Assembly (NCBI RefSeq): GCF_051401765.1
Contig: NW_027480544.1
Span: 1,178,001-1,242,000 of the forward strand
Source: Calliopsis andreniformis
Lineage: Eukaryota; Arthropoda; Insecta; Hymenoptera; Andrenidae
Length of the DNA stretch: 64,000 bases
Direction of reading: 5' to 3'
Below are positions 13,093 through 27,400 of this stretch, one piece after another. The notes beneath the pieces are model-generated. The model saw nothing but the letters and a program-made list of their open reading frames with translations. It was not told the origin of the DNA and searched no databases. The translations under genes were made by a program, and so were the position numbers. Within the stretch, counting starts at the first letter, position 1, and each line of letters begins with the position of its first letter.

Positions 13093-16000
13093 CCCTCAAT
13101 CTTCAATCCTCAATCCTCAATCCTCAATCTTCAATCCTCAATACTCAATCTTCAATCCTCAATCCTCAATTCTCAATACTCAATGCTCAATACTCAATCG
13201 TCAATCCTCTATCCCCAATCCTCAATCCTCAATCCTCAATCCTCAATCTTCAATCCTCAATACTCAAACTGCAATCCTCAATCCTCAGTCCTCACTCCTC
13301 AATCCTCATTCTTCAATCCTCAATACCGAATCCTCAATCTTCAATCCTCAATTCTCAATCCTCAATTCTCAATCCTCAATCCTCAATCCTCAGACTTCAA
13401 ACACCAATACTCAACCCTCAGTCCTCGTCCTCAATCCACAACACTCAATCCTCAATCCTCAATCTTCAATCATTAATATTCAATCTTCAATCCTCAATCC
13501 TCAATCCTCAATCCTCAACCCTCAATCCTCAATCCTCAATCCTCAATCCTCAATCCTCAGTCCACGAACCACAAACCTGTATCCTCAATCCTGAATCCTC
13601 AATCTTCAGACCTCAGTCGCCAACAATCAGTTGGCAATTCTCAATCCTCAATAGAATATCATCAACTCACAGTTTTCAATACTCAATACTCAATCTGCGA
13701 TCTTCGAATCTCTGTCCACAAACATCAATTCTCATCATTCAACCCTCAACACACAGTCCCCAATCCTCAATCTTCAATCCTCAATCCTCAATCCACAATC
13801 CTCGATCCTCAATCTTCAATCCTCAATACTCAATCTTCAATCCTCCATCCTCAATCCTCAATCCTCAATCCTCAATCCTCAATCGTCAGGCTTCAATCCT
13901 CAGTACTCAATCTTCAATCCTCAATCCTCAATACTCATTCCTCAATCCTCATTCTTCAATCTCTCAATACCCAATGCTCAATCTTCAATCCTCAATTCTC
14001 AATCCTCAACTCTCAATCCTCAATCCTCAGTCCTCAGTCCTCAAACCTCAATCCTCAACCCTCAGCCCTCATCCTCAATCCTCAATCCTCAATCCTCAAT
14101 CTTCAATCCTCATCCTCAATCCTCAACACTCAATCTTCAATCCTCAATACTCAGTCCTCAAACCTCAATTCTGTATCCCCAATCCTCAGTCCTCAATCTT
14201 CAGCCCTCAGTCCTCAACAATCAGTAGTCAATCCTCAATCGTCAATAGAATATCCTCGATTCACAGTTTTCAACACTCAATACTCAATCTGTAATTTCCA
14301 ACATCTATCCACAAACATCAATTCTCATCAGTCAACCCTCAACACTCAGTCCTCAATCTTCTATCCTCAATACTCAATCCCGAATCCTCAATCCTGAATC
14401 CTGAATCTTCAGCCCTCAGTCCTCAACAATCAGTTGTCAATCCTCAATCCTCGATAGAATATCCTCAATTCACAGGTTTCAATGCTCAATACTCAACATG
14501 CAATCTTCAAATCTCTATCCACAAACATTAATTCTCTTCACTCAACCCTCAACACTCAGTCCACAATCATCAATCTTCAATCCTCAATCCTCAATCCTCA
14601 ATCCTAAATCCTCAATCTTCAATCATCAATACTCAATCTTCAATCCTCAATCCTCAATCCTCGGTCCTCAATCCTCAATCGTCAATCTCCAAACCTGAAT
14701 ACTCAATCTTCAATCCTCAATCCTCAATCCTCAGTCCTCAATCCTCAATCCTCAATCCTCATTATTCAATTCTCAATACCCATTCCTCAATCTTCAATAC
14801 TCAATCCTCAATCCTCGATTCTCAACCCTCAATCCTCAGACTTCAGCCCTCAATCATCAATCCTCAAACCTCAGCCCTCATCCTCAATTCTCAATCCTCA
14901 ATCCTCAATCCTCAATCTTCAATCCTCAATACTCAATCTTCAATCCTCAATCCTCAGTCCTCAAACCTCAATCCTCAATCCTCAATCCTCAATCCTTAAC
15001 CCTCTATCATCAATCCTCCATCCCCATTCCTCAATCTTCAATCCTCAATTCTCAATCCTCAATCTTCAATCCTCAGTCCTCAATCCTCAATCCTCAATCC
15101 TTAATCTTCAGTCCTCAATACACAATCTTCAATCCTCAATCCTCAATCCTCAATCCTCAATTCTCAATCCTCAATCCTCAATCCTCAATGCTCAATCCAC
15201 ATTCTTCAATCCGCAATACCCAATCCTCAATCTATAATACTCAATACTCAATCCTCAATTCTCAATGCTCAATCCTCAGCCCTCAGTCCTCAAACATCAA
15301 TACTCAACCCTCAGCCCTCATCCTCAATCCTCAATCCTCAATCCTCAATCAACAATCTTCAATCCTCAATACTCAATCTTCAATAATCAATCCTCAATTC
15401 TCAATCCTCAATACTCAATCCTCAATCCTCAATCCTCAATCCTCTATCCTCAAACCTCAATCCTCAATCCCCAATCATCAATCTTCAATCCTCAATCCTC
15501 AATCCTCAATCCTAAATCCTCAATCTTCAATCATCAATACTCAATCTTCAATCCTCATTTCTCAATACTCAATCGTCAATCTTCAATCCTCAATCCTCAC
15601 TCCTCAATCCTCAGTCCTCAATCCTCAATACTCTATCTTCAATCCTCAATCCTCAATCCTCAATCCTCATTATTCAATTCTCAATACCCATTCCTCAATC
15701 TTCAATACTCAATCCTCAATCCTCGATTCTCAACCCTCAATCCTCAATCCTCAATCCTCAATCCTCAATCCTCAATCTTCAATCCTCAATACTCAAACTG
15801 CAATCCTCAATCCTCAGTCCTCACTCCTCAATCCTCATTCTTCAATCCTCAATACCGAATCCTCAATCTTCAATCCTCAATTCTCAATCCTCAATTCTCA
15901 ATCCTCAATCCTCAATCCTCAGACTTCAAACACCAATACTCAACCCTCAGTCCTCGTCCTCAATCCACAACCCTCAACCCTCAATCCTCAATCTTCAATC

Positions 16001-17223
16001 ATTAATATTCAATCTTCAATCCTCAATCCTCAATCCTCAATCCTCAACCCTCAATCCTCAATCCTCAATCCTCAATCCTCAATCCTCAGTCCACGAACCA
16101 CAAACCTGTATCCTCAATCCTGAATCCTCAATCTTCAGACCTCAGTCGCCAACAATCAGTTGGCAATTCTCAATCCTCAATAGAATATCATCAACTCACA
16201 GCTTTCAATACTCAATACTCAATCTGCGATCTTCGAATCTCTGTCCACAAACATCAATTCTCATCATTCAACCCTCAACACACAGTCCCCAATCCTCAAT
16301 CTTCAATCCTCAATCCTCAATCCACAATCCTCGATCCTCAATCTTCAATCCTCAATACTCAATCTTCAATCCTCCATCCTCAATCCTCAATCCTCAATCC
16401 TCAATCCTCAATCGTCAGGCTTCAATCCTCAGTACTCAATCTTCAATCCTCAATCCTCAATACTCATTCCTCAATCCTCATTCTTCAATCTCTCAATACC
16501 CAATGCTCAATCTTCAATCCTCAATTCTCAATCCTCAACTCTCAATCCTCAATCCTCAGTCCTCAGTCCTCAAACCTCAATCCTCAACCCTCAGCCCTCA
16601 TCCTCAATCCTCAATCCTCAATCCTCAATCTTCAATCCTCAATCCTCAATCCTCAACACTCAATCTTCAATCCTCAATACTCAGTCCTCAAACTTCAATT
16701 CTGTATCCTCAATCCTCAATCCTCAATCCTCTATCCTCAAACCTCAATCCTCAATCCTCAATCCTCAATCCTCAATCCTCAATCTTCAATCCTCAATACT
16801 CAATATTCAATCCTCAATCCTCAATCCTCAATCCTCAATCCTCATTTCTCAATACTCAATCGTCAATCTTCAATCCTCAATCCTCACTCCTCAATCCTCA
16901 GTCCTCAATCCTCAATACTCTATCTTCAATCCTCAATCCTCAATCCTCAATCCTCAATCCTCAATCCTCAATCCTCAATCGTCAATCTTCAATCCTCAAT
17001 ACTCAATCTTCAATCCTCTATCCTCAAACCTCAATCCTCAATCCTCAATCCTCAATCCTCAATCCTCAATCTTCAATCCTCAATACTCAATATTCAATCC
17101 TCAATCCTCAATCCTCAATCCTCAATCCTCAGTCCTGAAACCGCAATCCTGAATCCTCGATCTTGAATCCTCAATCTTCAGCCCTCAGTCCTCTACAATC
17201 AGTTGTCAATCCTCAATCCTCAA

Positions 17224-17327
17224 AGAATATCATCAATTCACAGTTTTCATTACTCAATACTCAATCTGCAATCTTCAAATCTCTATCCACAAACATCAAT
17301 TATCATCACTCAACCCTCAGCACTCAG
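17224..17327 (+). repeat. Type A anchor with a six-base first unit
   Basis: The first unit has lost its T (AGAATA), so the heptamer phase shifts by one base. The same loss is present at 27,099 and 29,393, which marks these three as one lineage. Confidence 0.85.
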
Positions 17328-18593
17328 TCCCCAATCCTCAATGTTCAATCCTCAATCCACAATCCTCAATCCACAATCCTCAACGCTCAATCCTCAATAC
17401 ACAATCTTCAATGCTCATTCCTCAATCTTCAATCTTCAATCCTTAATACTCAATCTTCAATAATCAATCCTCAATCTTCAATCCTTAATACTCAATCTTC
17501 AATAATCAATCCTCAATTCTCAATCCTCAATCCTCAATCCTCAATCCTCAATCCTCAATCCTCAGTCCTGAAACCTCAATCCTGAATCCTCAATCCTGAA
17601 TCCTGAATCTTCAGCCCTCAGTCCTCAACAATCAGTTGTCAATCCTCAATCCTCGATAGAATATCCTCAATTCACAGGTTTCAATGCTCAATACTCAACA
17701 TGCAATCTTCAAATCTCTATCCACAAACATCAATTCTCTTCACTCAACCCTCAACACTCAGTCCCCAATCATCAATCTTCAATCCTCAATCCTCAATACT
17801 CAATCCTAAATCCTCAATCGTCAATCATCAATACTCAATCTTCAATCCTCAATCCTCAATCCTCGGTCCTCAATCCTCAATCGTCAATCTCCAAACCTGA
17901 ATACTCAATCTTCAATCCTCAATCCTCAATCCTCAGTCCTCAATCCTCAATCCTCAATCCTCATTATTCAATTCTCAATACCCATTCCTCAATCTTCAAT
18001 ACTCAATCCTCAATCCTCGATTCTCAACCCTCAATCCTCAGACCTCAGCCCCCAATCATCAATCCTCAAACCTCAGCCGTCATCCTCAATTCTCAATCCT
18101 CAATCCTCAATCCTCAATCTTCAATCCTCAATACTCAATCTTCAATCCTCAATCCTCAGTCCTCAAACCTCAATCCTCAATCCTCAGACCTCAAACATCA
18201 ATACTCAACCCTCAGTCCTCGTCCTCAGTCCTCAATCCTCAATCCTCAATCCTGAATCCTCAATCCTCAATGTTCAATCCGTAATACCCAATCCTCAATC
18301 TTCAAACCTCAATCCTCAATCCTCAATCCTCAATCCTCAATCCTCAATCCTCAATCCTCAGTCCACGAACCACAAACCTGTATCCTCAATCCTGAATCCT
18401 CAATCTTCAGACCTCAGGTCTCCACAATCAGTTTGCAATTCTCAATTATCAATAGAATATCATCAATTCACAGTTTTCAATACTCAATACTCAATCTGCA
18501 ATCTTCGAATCTCTGTCCACAAACATCAATTCTCATCATTCAACCCTCAACACTCTGTCCCCAATGCTCAATCTTCAATCCTCAATCCTCAAT

Positions 18594-18719
18594 CCACAAT
18601 CCTCGATCCTCAACCTTCAATCCTCAATACTCAATCTTCAATCCTCCATCCTCAATCCACAATCCTCGATCCTCAATCTTCAATCCTCAATACTCAATCT
18701 TCAATCCTCCATCCTCAAT
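18594..18719 (+). repeat. 63-base (nine-heptamer) tandem doublet
   Basis: Two adjacent copies of a nine-heptamer segment carrying TCCACAA, TCCTCGA and TCCTCCA. The corresponding place in L2 (about 30,763) has one copy. The linker block near 45,803 has two, so the linker shares this doublet with L1 and not with L2. Confidence 0.8.
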
Positions 18720-18736
18720 CCTCAATCCTCAATCCT

Positions 18737-20157
18737 CAATCCTCAACCGCCAGTCCTCGCCCTCAATCCCCTACCCTCAATCCTCAATCCTCCCATCTTC
18801 AATCATCAATCCTCAATCTTCAATCCTCAATCCTCAATTCTCAATCCTCAATACTCAATCTTCTATCCTCAATCCTCAATACTCAATCCTCAATTCTCAG
18901 TCCTCATTCTTCAATCCTCAATCTTCAATCCTCAATCCTGAGCCCTCATTCTCAATCCTCAATCCACAATCCTCAAACCTCAATCCTCAACCGTCAGACC
19001 TCGTCCTCAATCCTCAACCCTCAATCCTCAATCCTCCCATCTTCAATCATCAATACTCAATCTTCAATCCTCAATCCTCAATCCTCAGTCCGCAAACCTC
19101 AATCCTCAATCCTCAATCCTCAATCGTCAGGCTTCAATCCTCAGTACTCAATCTTCAATCCTCAATCCTCAATACTCATTCCTCAATCCTCATTCTTCAA
19201 TCCTCAATACCCAATCCTCAATCTTCAATCCTCAATCCTCAATCCTCAAATCTCAATCCTCAATCCTCAGTCCTCAGTCCTCAAACCTCAATCCTCAACC
19301 CTCAGCCCTCATCCTCAATCCTCAATCCTCAATCTTCAATTCTCAATCCTCAATCCTCAATACTCAATCTTCAATCCTCAATCCTCAGTAATCAAACCTC
19401 AATTCTTAATCCTCAATCCTGAGTCCTCAATCTTCAGCCCTCAGTCTTCAACAATCAGTAGTCAATCCTCATTCCTCAATAGAATATCCTCAATTCACAG
19501 TTTTCAACACTCAATACTCAATCTGCAATTTTCAAACCTCTATCCACAAACATCAATTCTCATCACTCAACCCTCAACACTCAGTCCTCAATGTTCAATC
19601 CTCAATCCTCAATTCTCAACATTCAATCCTCAATACTGAACCTTCAATCCACAATCCTCAATCCTCAACCCTCAATCCTCAATAGCAACCTTCAAACCTC
19701 AGTCCCCAATCCTCAATCTTCTATCCTCAATACTCAATCCTCAATCCTCAATCCTCAATCCTCAATATTCAATCCTGAATACTCAATCTCCAATCCTTAA
19801 TCCTCAATCCTCAGACCTCAAACATCAATACTCAACCCTCAGTCCTCGTCCTCAATCCACAACCCTCAATCGTCGATCCTCAATCTTCAATCATCAATAT
19901 TCAATCTTCAATCCTCAATCCTCAATCCCCAATCCTCAATCCTCAATCCTCAATGTTCAATGCGCAATACCCAATCCTCAATCTTCAATCCACAATCCTC
20001 AATCCTCAATCCTCAATCCTCAATCCTCAATCTTCAATCCTCAATCCTCAATCCTCAATTCTCAATCCTCAATACTCAATCCACAATCCTCAACCTTCAA
20101 TCCTCAATACACAATCTTCAATGCTCATTCCTCAATCCTCAATCCTCAATTCTCAAT
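18737..20157 (+). repeat. Duplicated block D, second copy
   Basis: Partner of 9,250-10,655 at offset 9,487, with the type A anchor at 19,480. The join with L1 lies close to the CCGCCAG and TCCTCG units near 18,745, where the match switches from L2 to block D. Confidence 0.85.
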
Positions 20158-20646
20158 CCTCAATCGTCAATCTTAAATCCTCAATCCTCAATCTTCAATC
20201 TTCAGTCCCAAATCCTCAATCTTCAATACTCAATCCTCAGTCATCAAACATCAATTCTGAATCCTCAATCCTGAGTCCTCAATCTTCAGCCCTCAGTCCT
20301 CAACAATCAGTAGTCAATCCTCAATCCTCAGTAGGATATCCTCAATTCACAGTTTTCGACACTCAATACTCGATCTGCAATCTTCAAACCACTAACCACA
20401 AACATCAATTCTCATCACTCAACCCTCAACACTCAGTCCTCAATGTTCAATCCTCAATCCTCAATTCTCAACCTTCAATCCTCAATACTGAATCTTCAAT
20501 CCTCAATCCTCAACCCTCAATCCTCAATACTTAATCCTCAATCCTCAATCCTCAATCCTCAATCTTCAATCCTCAATACTCAATCCTCAACCCTCATTCC
20601 TCAATCCTCAATACTCAACCATCAATCCTCAATTCTCAATACTCAA

Positions 20647-20735
20647 TAGAATATCCTGAACTCTCAGGATTCTATACTCAAACCTCAATCCTCAACCCTC
20701 TGCCCTCATCCTCAATTCTCAACCTCAATCCTCAA
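20647..20735 (+). repeat. Type C anchor 1
   Basis: TAGAATA, then TCCTGAA, CTCTCAG and GATTCTA. It lies 361 bases before a type B anchor. A shortened unit near 20,720 shifts the phase by one base relative to the next copy. Confidence 0.85.
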
Positions 20736-21007
20736 TCCTCAATCCTCAATGCTCAATGCTCAATCCTCAATCCTCAGTCCTCAATCCTCAATCCTCAATC
20801 CTCAAACGTCAATCCTTAACCGTCAGTCCTCGTCCTTGAACCTCAACACTCAATCCTCAATCCTCAATCTTCAATCATCAATACTCAATCTTCAATCCTC
20901 AATCCCCAATCCTCAATCCTCAATCCTCAATCCTCAATATTCAGCGCACAACACTCAACCAACAATCCTCAATACTCGACCATCAATCCTCAATTCTCAA
21001 TACTCAA

Positions 21008-21392
21008 TAGAATATGCTGAATTCTCATGGTTCAATACTCAATCCACAATATTCAATAATCAAGTCTCAATTCTCAAACATCAATTCTCAACACTCAATC
21101 CTCAACACTCAGTCCTCTCTATTCAATCATCCATCATCAATCCTCAATCCTCAAGCGTCAATCCCCAATCCTCAATCCTCAACCCTCAATCCTCAGTCCT
21201 CAAACCTCCACCCCGAAACCTCAATCCTGAATCCTCAATCTTCAGCCATACGTCCGCAACAATCAATTGTCAATCCTCAATCCTCAATAGAATATCCTCA
21301 ATTCACAGTTTTCAATACTCAATCCCCATTCTTCAATCTTCAAATCTCAATCCACAAACATCAATTCTCATCACGCAACCCTCAAAACTCAG
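21008..21392 (+). repeat. B-A composite 4 (CCATACG form)
   Basis: A part at 21,288. Private changes include TATTCAA in place of TCTTCAA near 21,120 and CCCCGAA followed by ACCTCAA. It lies in the first copy of the 1,020-base tandem. Confidence 0.9.
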
Positions 21393-21665
21393 TCCTCAAT
21401 CTTCAATCCTCAATCCTCAATCCTCAATCTTCAATCCTCAATACTCAATCTTCAATCCTCAATCCTCAATTCTCAATACTCAATGCTCAATACTCAATCG
21501 TCAATCCTCAATCCCCAATCCTCAATCTTCAATCCTCAATCGTCAATCCTCAATCCTCAATCCTCAATCCTCAATCATCAATCCTCAATCTTCAATACTC
21601 AATCCTCAACCCTCATTCCTCAATCCTCAATACTCAACCATCAATCCTCAATTCTCAATACTCAA

Positions 21666-21755
21666 TAGAATATCCTGAACTCTCAGGATTCTATACTCAA
21701 ACCTCAATCCCCAACCCTCTGCCCTCATCCTCAATTCTCAATCCTCAATCCTCAA
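21666..21755 (+). repeat. Type C anchor 2
   Basis: Same CTCTCAG form as at 20,647, and 362 bases before the type B anchor at 22,028. Confidence 0.85.
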
Positions 21756-22027
21756 TCCTCAATCCTCAATGCTCAATGCTCAATCCTCAATCCTCAGTCC
21801 TCAATCCTCAATCCTCAATCCTCAAACGTCAATCCTTAACCGTCAGTCCTCGTCCTTGAACCTCAACCCTCAATCCTCAATCCTCAATCTTCAATCATCA
21901 ATACTCAATCTTCAATCCTCAATCCCGAATCCTCAATCCTCAATCCTCAATCCTCAATATTCAGCGCACAACACTCAACCAACAATCCTCAATACTCGAC
22001 CATCAATCCTCAATTCTCAATACTCAA

Positions 22028-22412
22028 TAGAATATGCTGAATTCTCATGGTTCAATACTCAATCCACAATATTCAATAATCAAGTCTCAATTCTCAAACA
22101 TCAATTCTCAACACTCAATCCTCAACACTCAGTCCTCTCTCTTCAATCCTCCATCATCAATCCTCAATCCTCAAGCGTCAATCCCCAATCCTCAATCCTC
22201 AACCCTCAATCCTCAGTCCTCAAACCTCCACCCCGAATCCTCTATCCTGAATCCTCAATCTTCAGCCATACGTCCGCAGCAATCAATTGTCAATCCTCAA
22301 TCCTCAATAGAATATCCTCAATTCACAGTTTTCAATACTCAATCCCCATTCTTCAATCTTCAAATCTCAATCCACAAACATCAATTCTCATCACGCAACC
22401 CTCAAAACTCAG
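22028..22412 (+). repeat. B-A composite 5 (CCATACG form)
   Basis: A part at 22,308. It shares TCCTCTA and TCCGCAG with composite 2, so it is closer to the copy 11,351 bases away than to its immediate neighbour at 21,008. Confidence 0.9.
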
Positions 22413-23026
22413 TCCTCAATCTTCAATCCTCAATCCTCAATCCTCAATCTTCAATCCTCAATACTCAATCTTCAATCCTCAATCCTCAATTCTCAATACT
22501 CAATGCTCAATACTCAATCGTCAATCCTCAATCCCCAATCCTCAATCCTCAATCCTCAATCCTCAATACTCAATCCTCAATCCTCAATCTTCAATCCCCA
22601 ATACTCAATCCTCAATCCTCAATCCTCAACCCTCAATCCTCAATCGTCAATCTTCAATCCTCAATACTCAACCTTCTATCCTCAATCCTCAATCCTCAAT
22701 CCTCAGTCCTCATTCTTCAATCCTCAATCTTCAATCCTCAATCTTCCATCCTCAATCCTCAGCCCTCATTCTCGATCCTCAATCCACAATCCTCAAACCT
22801 CAATCCTCAACCGTTAGACCTCGTCCACAATCCTCAACTCTCAATCCTCAATCCTCCCATCTTCATTCATCAATACTCAATCTTCAATCCTCAATCCTCA
22901 ATCCTCAATCCTCAATCCTCAATCCTCATTCTTAATTTTCAATCCTCAATACTCAATCTTCAATCCTCAATCCTCAATCCTCAATCCTCAATCCTCAATC
23001 TTCAATCCTCAATACACAATCTTCAA

Positions 23027-23110
23027 TCCTCAATCCTCAATCCTCAATCCTCAATCCTCAATCCTCAATCCTCAATCCTCAATCCTCAATCCTCAATCCT
23101 CAATCCTCAA
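23027..23110 (+). repeat. Run of 12 perfect heptamers, L2 copy
   Basis: Same length and flanks as the run at 11,676-11,759, exactly 11,351 bases later. Confidence 0.9.
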
Positions 23111-24058
23111 TCTTCAATCCTCAATACTCAATATTCAATCCTCAATCCTCAATCCTCAATGCTCAATCCTCAATCCTCAATCCTCAATTCTCAATCCTCA
23201 ATCCTCAATCCTCAGACCTCAAACAGCAATGCTCAACCCTCAGCCCTCGTCCTCAATCCACAACCATCACTACTCAATCCTCAATCTTCAATCATCAATA
23301 TTCAATCTTCAGTCCTCAATCCTCAATCCTCAATCCTCATCCTCAATCCTCAATCCTCAATGTTCAATCCGCAATACCCAATCCTCAATCTTCAATCCTC
23401 AATCCTCAATCCTCAATCCTCAATCGCCAGGCTTCAATCCTCAATACTCAATCTTCAATCCTCAATCCTCAATCCTCATTCCTCAATCCTCATTCTTCAA
23501 TCCTCAACACCCAATCCTCAACCTTCAATCCTCAATCCTCAATTCTCAATCCTCAAACCTCAATCCTCAGACCTCAAACAGCAATGCTCAACCCTCAGTC
23601 GTCGTCCTCAATCCACAACCATCAATACTCAATCCTCAATCTTCAATCATCAATATTCAATCTTCAGGCCTCAATCCTCAATCCTCAATCCTCAATCCTC
23701 AATCCTCAATCCTCAATGTTCAATCCGCAATACCCAATTCTCAATCTTCAATCCTCAATCCTCAATCCTCAATCCTCAATACTCAATCCTCAATCCTCAA
23801 TGCTCAATGCTCAATCCTCAATCCTCAGTCCTCAATCCTCAGTCCTCAATCCTCAAACCTCAATCCTTAACCGTCAGTCCTCGTCCTTAAACCTCAACCC
23901 TCAACCCTCAATCCTCAATCTTCAATCATCAATACTCAATCTTCAATCCTCAATCCCCAATCCTCAATCCTCAATCCTCAATCCTCAATATTCAGCGCAC
24001 AACACTCAACCAACAATCCTCAATACTCGACCATCAATTCTCAATTCTCAATACTCAA

Positions 24059-24443
24059 TAGAATATCCTGAATTCTCATGGTTCGATACTCAATCCACAA
24101 TATTCAATAATCAAGTCTCAATTCTCAAACATCAATTCTCAACACTCAATCCTCAACACTCAGTCCTCTCTCTTCAATCCTCCATCATCAATCCTCAATC
24201 CTCAAGCGTCAATCCCCAATCCTCAATCCTCAACCCTCAATCCTCAGTCCTCAAACCTCCACCCCGAATCCTCAATCCTGAATCCTCAATCTTCAGCCAT
24301 ACGTCCGCAACAATCAATTGTCAATCCTCAATCCTCAATAGAATATCCTCAATTCACAGTTTTCAATACTCAATCCCCATTCTTCAATCTTCAAATCTCA
24401 ATCCACAAACATCAATTCTCATCACGCAACCCTCAAAACTCAG
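24059..24443 (+). repeat. B-A composite 6 (CCATACG form)
   Basis: A part at 24,339. Partner of composite 3, with GGTTCGA retained. Confidence 0.9.
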
Positions 24444-27400
24444 CCCTCAATCTTCAATCCTCAATCCTCAATCCTCAATCTTCAATCCTCAATACTCAAT
24501 CTTCAATCCTCAATCCTCAATTCTCAATACTCAATGCTCAATACTCAATCGTCAATCCTCTATCCCCAATCCTCAATCTTCAATCCTCAATCCTCAATCC
24601 TCAATCCTCAATCATCAACCTTCAATCCTCAATACTCAATCTTCAATCCTCTATCGTCAATCCTCAATCCTCAATCCTCAATCCTCAATCCTCAATCTTC
24701 AATCCTCAATACTCAAACTGCAATCCTCAATCCTCAGTCCTCACTCCTCAATCCTCATTCTTCAATCCTCAATACCGAATCCTCAATCTTCAATCCTCAA
24801 TTCTCAATCCTCAATTCTCAATCCTCAATCCTCAATCCTCAGACTTCAAACACCAATACTCAACCCTCAGTCCTCGTCCTCAATCCACAACCCTCAATCC
24901 TCAATCCTCAATCTTCAATCATTAATATTCAATCTTCAATCCTCAATCCTCAATCCTCAATCCTCAACCCTCAATCCTCAATCCTCAATCCTCAATCCTC
25001 AATCCTCAGTCCACGAACCACAAACCTGTATCCTCAATCCTGAATCCTCAATCTTCAGACCTCAGTCGCCAACAATCAGTTGGCAATTCTCAATCCTCAA
25101 TAGAATATCATCAACTCACAGTTTTCAATACTCAATACTCAATCTGCGATCTTCGAATCTCTGTCCACAAACATCAATTCTCATCATTCAACCCTCAACA
25201 CACAGTCCCCAATCCTCAATCTTCAATCCTCAATCCTCAATCCACAATCCTCGATCCTCAATCTTCAATCCTTAATACTCAATCTTCAATCCTCCATCCT
25301 CAATCCTCAATCCTCAATCCTCAATCCTCAATCGTCAGGCTTCAATCCTCAGTACTCAATCTTCAATCCTCAATCCTCAATACTCATTCCTCAATCCTCA
25401 TTCTTCAATCTCTCAATACCCAATGCTCAATCTTCAATCCTCAATTCTCAATCCTCAACTCTCAATCCTCAATCCTCAGTCCTCAGTCCTCAAACCTCAA
25501 TCCTCAACCCTCAGCCCTCATCCTCAATCCTCAATCCTCAATCCTCAATCTTCAATCCTCATCCTCAATCCTCAACACTCAATCTTCAATCCTCAATACT
25601 CAGTCCTCAAACCTCAATTCTGTATCCCCAATCCTCAGTCCTCAATCTTCAGCCCTCAGTCCTCAACAATCAGTAGTCAATCCTCAATCGTCAATAGAAT
25701 ATCCTCGATTCACAGTTTTCAACACTCAATACTCAATCTGTAATTTCCAACATCTATCCACAAACATCAATTCTCATCAGTCAACCCTCAACACTCAGTC
25801 CTCAATCTTCTATCCTCAATACTCAATCCCGAATCCTCAATCCTGAATCCTGAATCTTCAGCCCTCAGTCCTCAACAATCAGTTGTCAATCCTCAATCCT
25901 CGATAGAATATCCTCAATTCACAGGTTTCAATGCTCAATACTCAACATGCAATCTTCAAATATCTATCCACAAACATTAATTCTCTTCACTCAACCCTCA
26001 ACACTCAGTCCACAATCATCAATCTTCAATCCTCAATCCTCAATCCTCAATCCTAAATCCTCAATCTTCAATCATCAATACTCAATCTTCAATCCTCAAT
26101 CCTCAATCCTCGGTCCTCAATCCTCAATCGTCAATCTCCAAACCTGAATACTCAATCTTCAATCCTCAATCCTCAATCCTCAGTCCTCAATCCTCAATCC
26201 TCAATCCTCATTATTCAATTCTCAATACCCATTCCTCAATCTTCAATACTCAATCCTCAATCCTCGATTCTCAACCCTCAATCCTCAGACTTCAGCCCTC
26301 AATCATCAATCCTCAAACCTCAGCCCTCATCCTCAATTCTCAATCCTCAATCCTCAATCCTCAATCTTCAATCCTCAATACTCAATCTTCAATCCTCAAT
26401 CCTCAGTCCTCAAACCTCAATCCTCAATCCTCAATCCTCAATCCTTAACCCTCTATCATCAATCCTCCATCCCCATTCCTCAATCTTCAATCCTCAATTC
26501 TCAATCCTCAATCTTCAATCCTCAATCCTCAATCCTCAATCCTCAATCCTTAATCTTCAGTCCTCAATACACAATCTTCAATCCTCAATCCTCAATCCTC
26601 AATCCTCAATTCTCAATCCTCAATCCTCAATCCTCAATGCTCAATCCACATTCTTCAATCCGCAATACCCAATCCTCAATCTATAATACTCAATACTCAA
26701 TCCTCAATTCTCAATGCTCAATCCTCAGCCCTCAGTCCTCAAACATCAATACTCAACCCTCAGCCCTCATCCTCAATCCTCAATCCTCAATCCTCAATCA
26801 ACAATCTTCAATCCTCAATACTCAATCTTCAATAATCAATCCTCAATTCTCAATCCTCAATACTCAATCCTCAATCCTCAATCCTCAATCCTCTATCCTC
26901 AAACCTCAATCCTCAATCCTCAATCCTCAATCCTCAATCCTCAATCTTCAATCCTCAATACTCAATATTCAATCCTCAATCCTCAATCCTCAATCCTCAA
27001 TCCTCAGTCCTGAAACCGCAATCCTGAATCCTCGATCCTGAATCCTCAATCTTCAGCCCTCAGTCCTCTACAATCAGTTGTCAATCCTCAATCCTCAAAG
27101 AATAGCATCAATTCACAGTTTTCATTACTCAATACTCAATCTGCAATCTTCAAATCTCTATCCACAAACATCAATTATCATCACTCAACCCTCAGCACTC
27201 AGTCCCCAATCCTCAATGTTCAATCCTCAATCCACAATCCTCAATCCACAATCCTCAACGCTCAATCCTCAATACACAATCTTCAATGCTCATTCCTCAA
27301 TCCTCAATCTTCAATCCTTAATACTCAATCTTCAATAATCAATCCTCAATCTTCAATCCTTAATACTCAATCTTCAATAATCAATCCGCAATTCTCAATC

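Larger units (their letters stand above)
10655..18660 (+). repeat. Block L1, about 8 kb
   Basis: L1 carries type B anchors at 10,677 and 12,708 and type A anchors at 10,957, 12,988, 13,652, 14,246, 14,455, 16,181, 17,224, 17,657 and 18,453. Each has a partner in L2: offset 11,351 for the first four, 11,449 for 13,652-14,455, and 12,169 from 16,181 on. The first step is a 98-base (14-heptamer) segment present only in L2 near 24,578. The second is a 720-base segment absent from L1 at about 15,470. No gene seen. Confidence 0.88.
20157..22005 (+). repeat. Middle section with a tandem unit of about 1,020 bases
   Basis: The series C anchor, B anchor, A anchor occurs at 20,647/21,008/21,288 and again at 21,666/22,028/22,308 (offsets 1,019, 1,020, 1,020). 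The one-base change in offset lies near 20,720, where the first copy has a shortened unit. A variant A anchor, TAGGATA, starts at 20,332; the same variant occurs at 34,998 and 51,382, linking this section to the R blocks. Confidence 0.85.
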
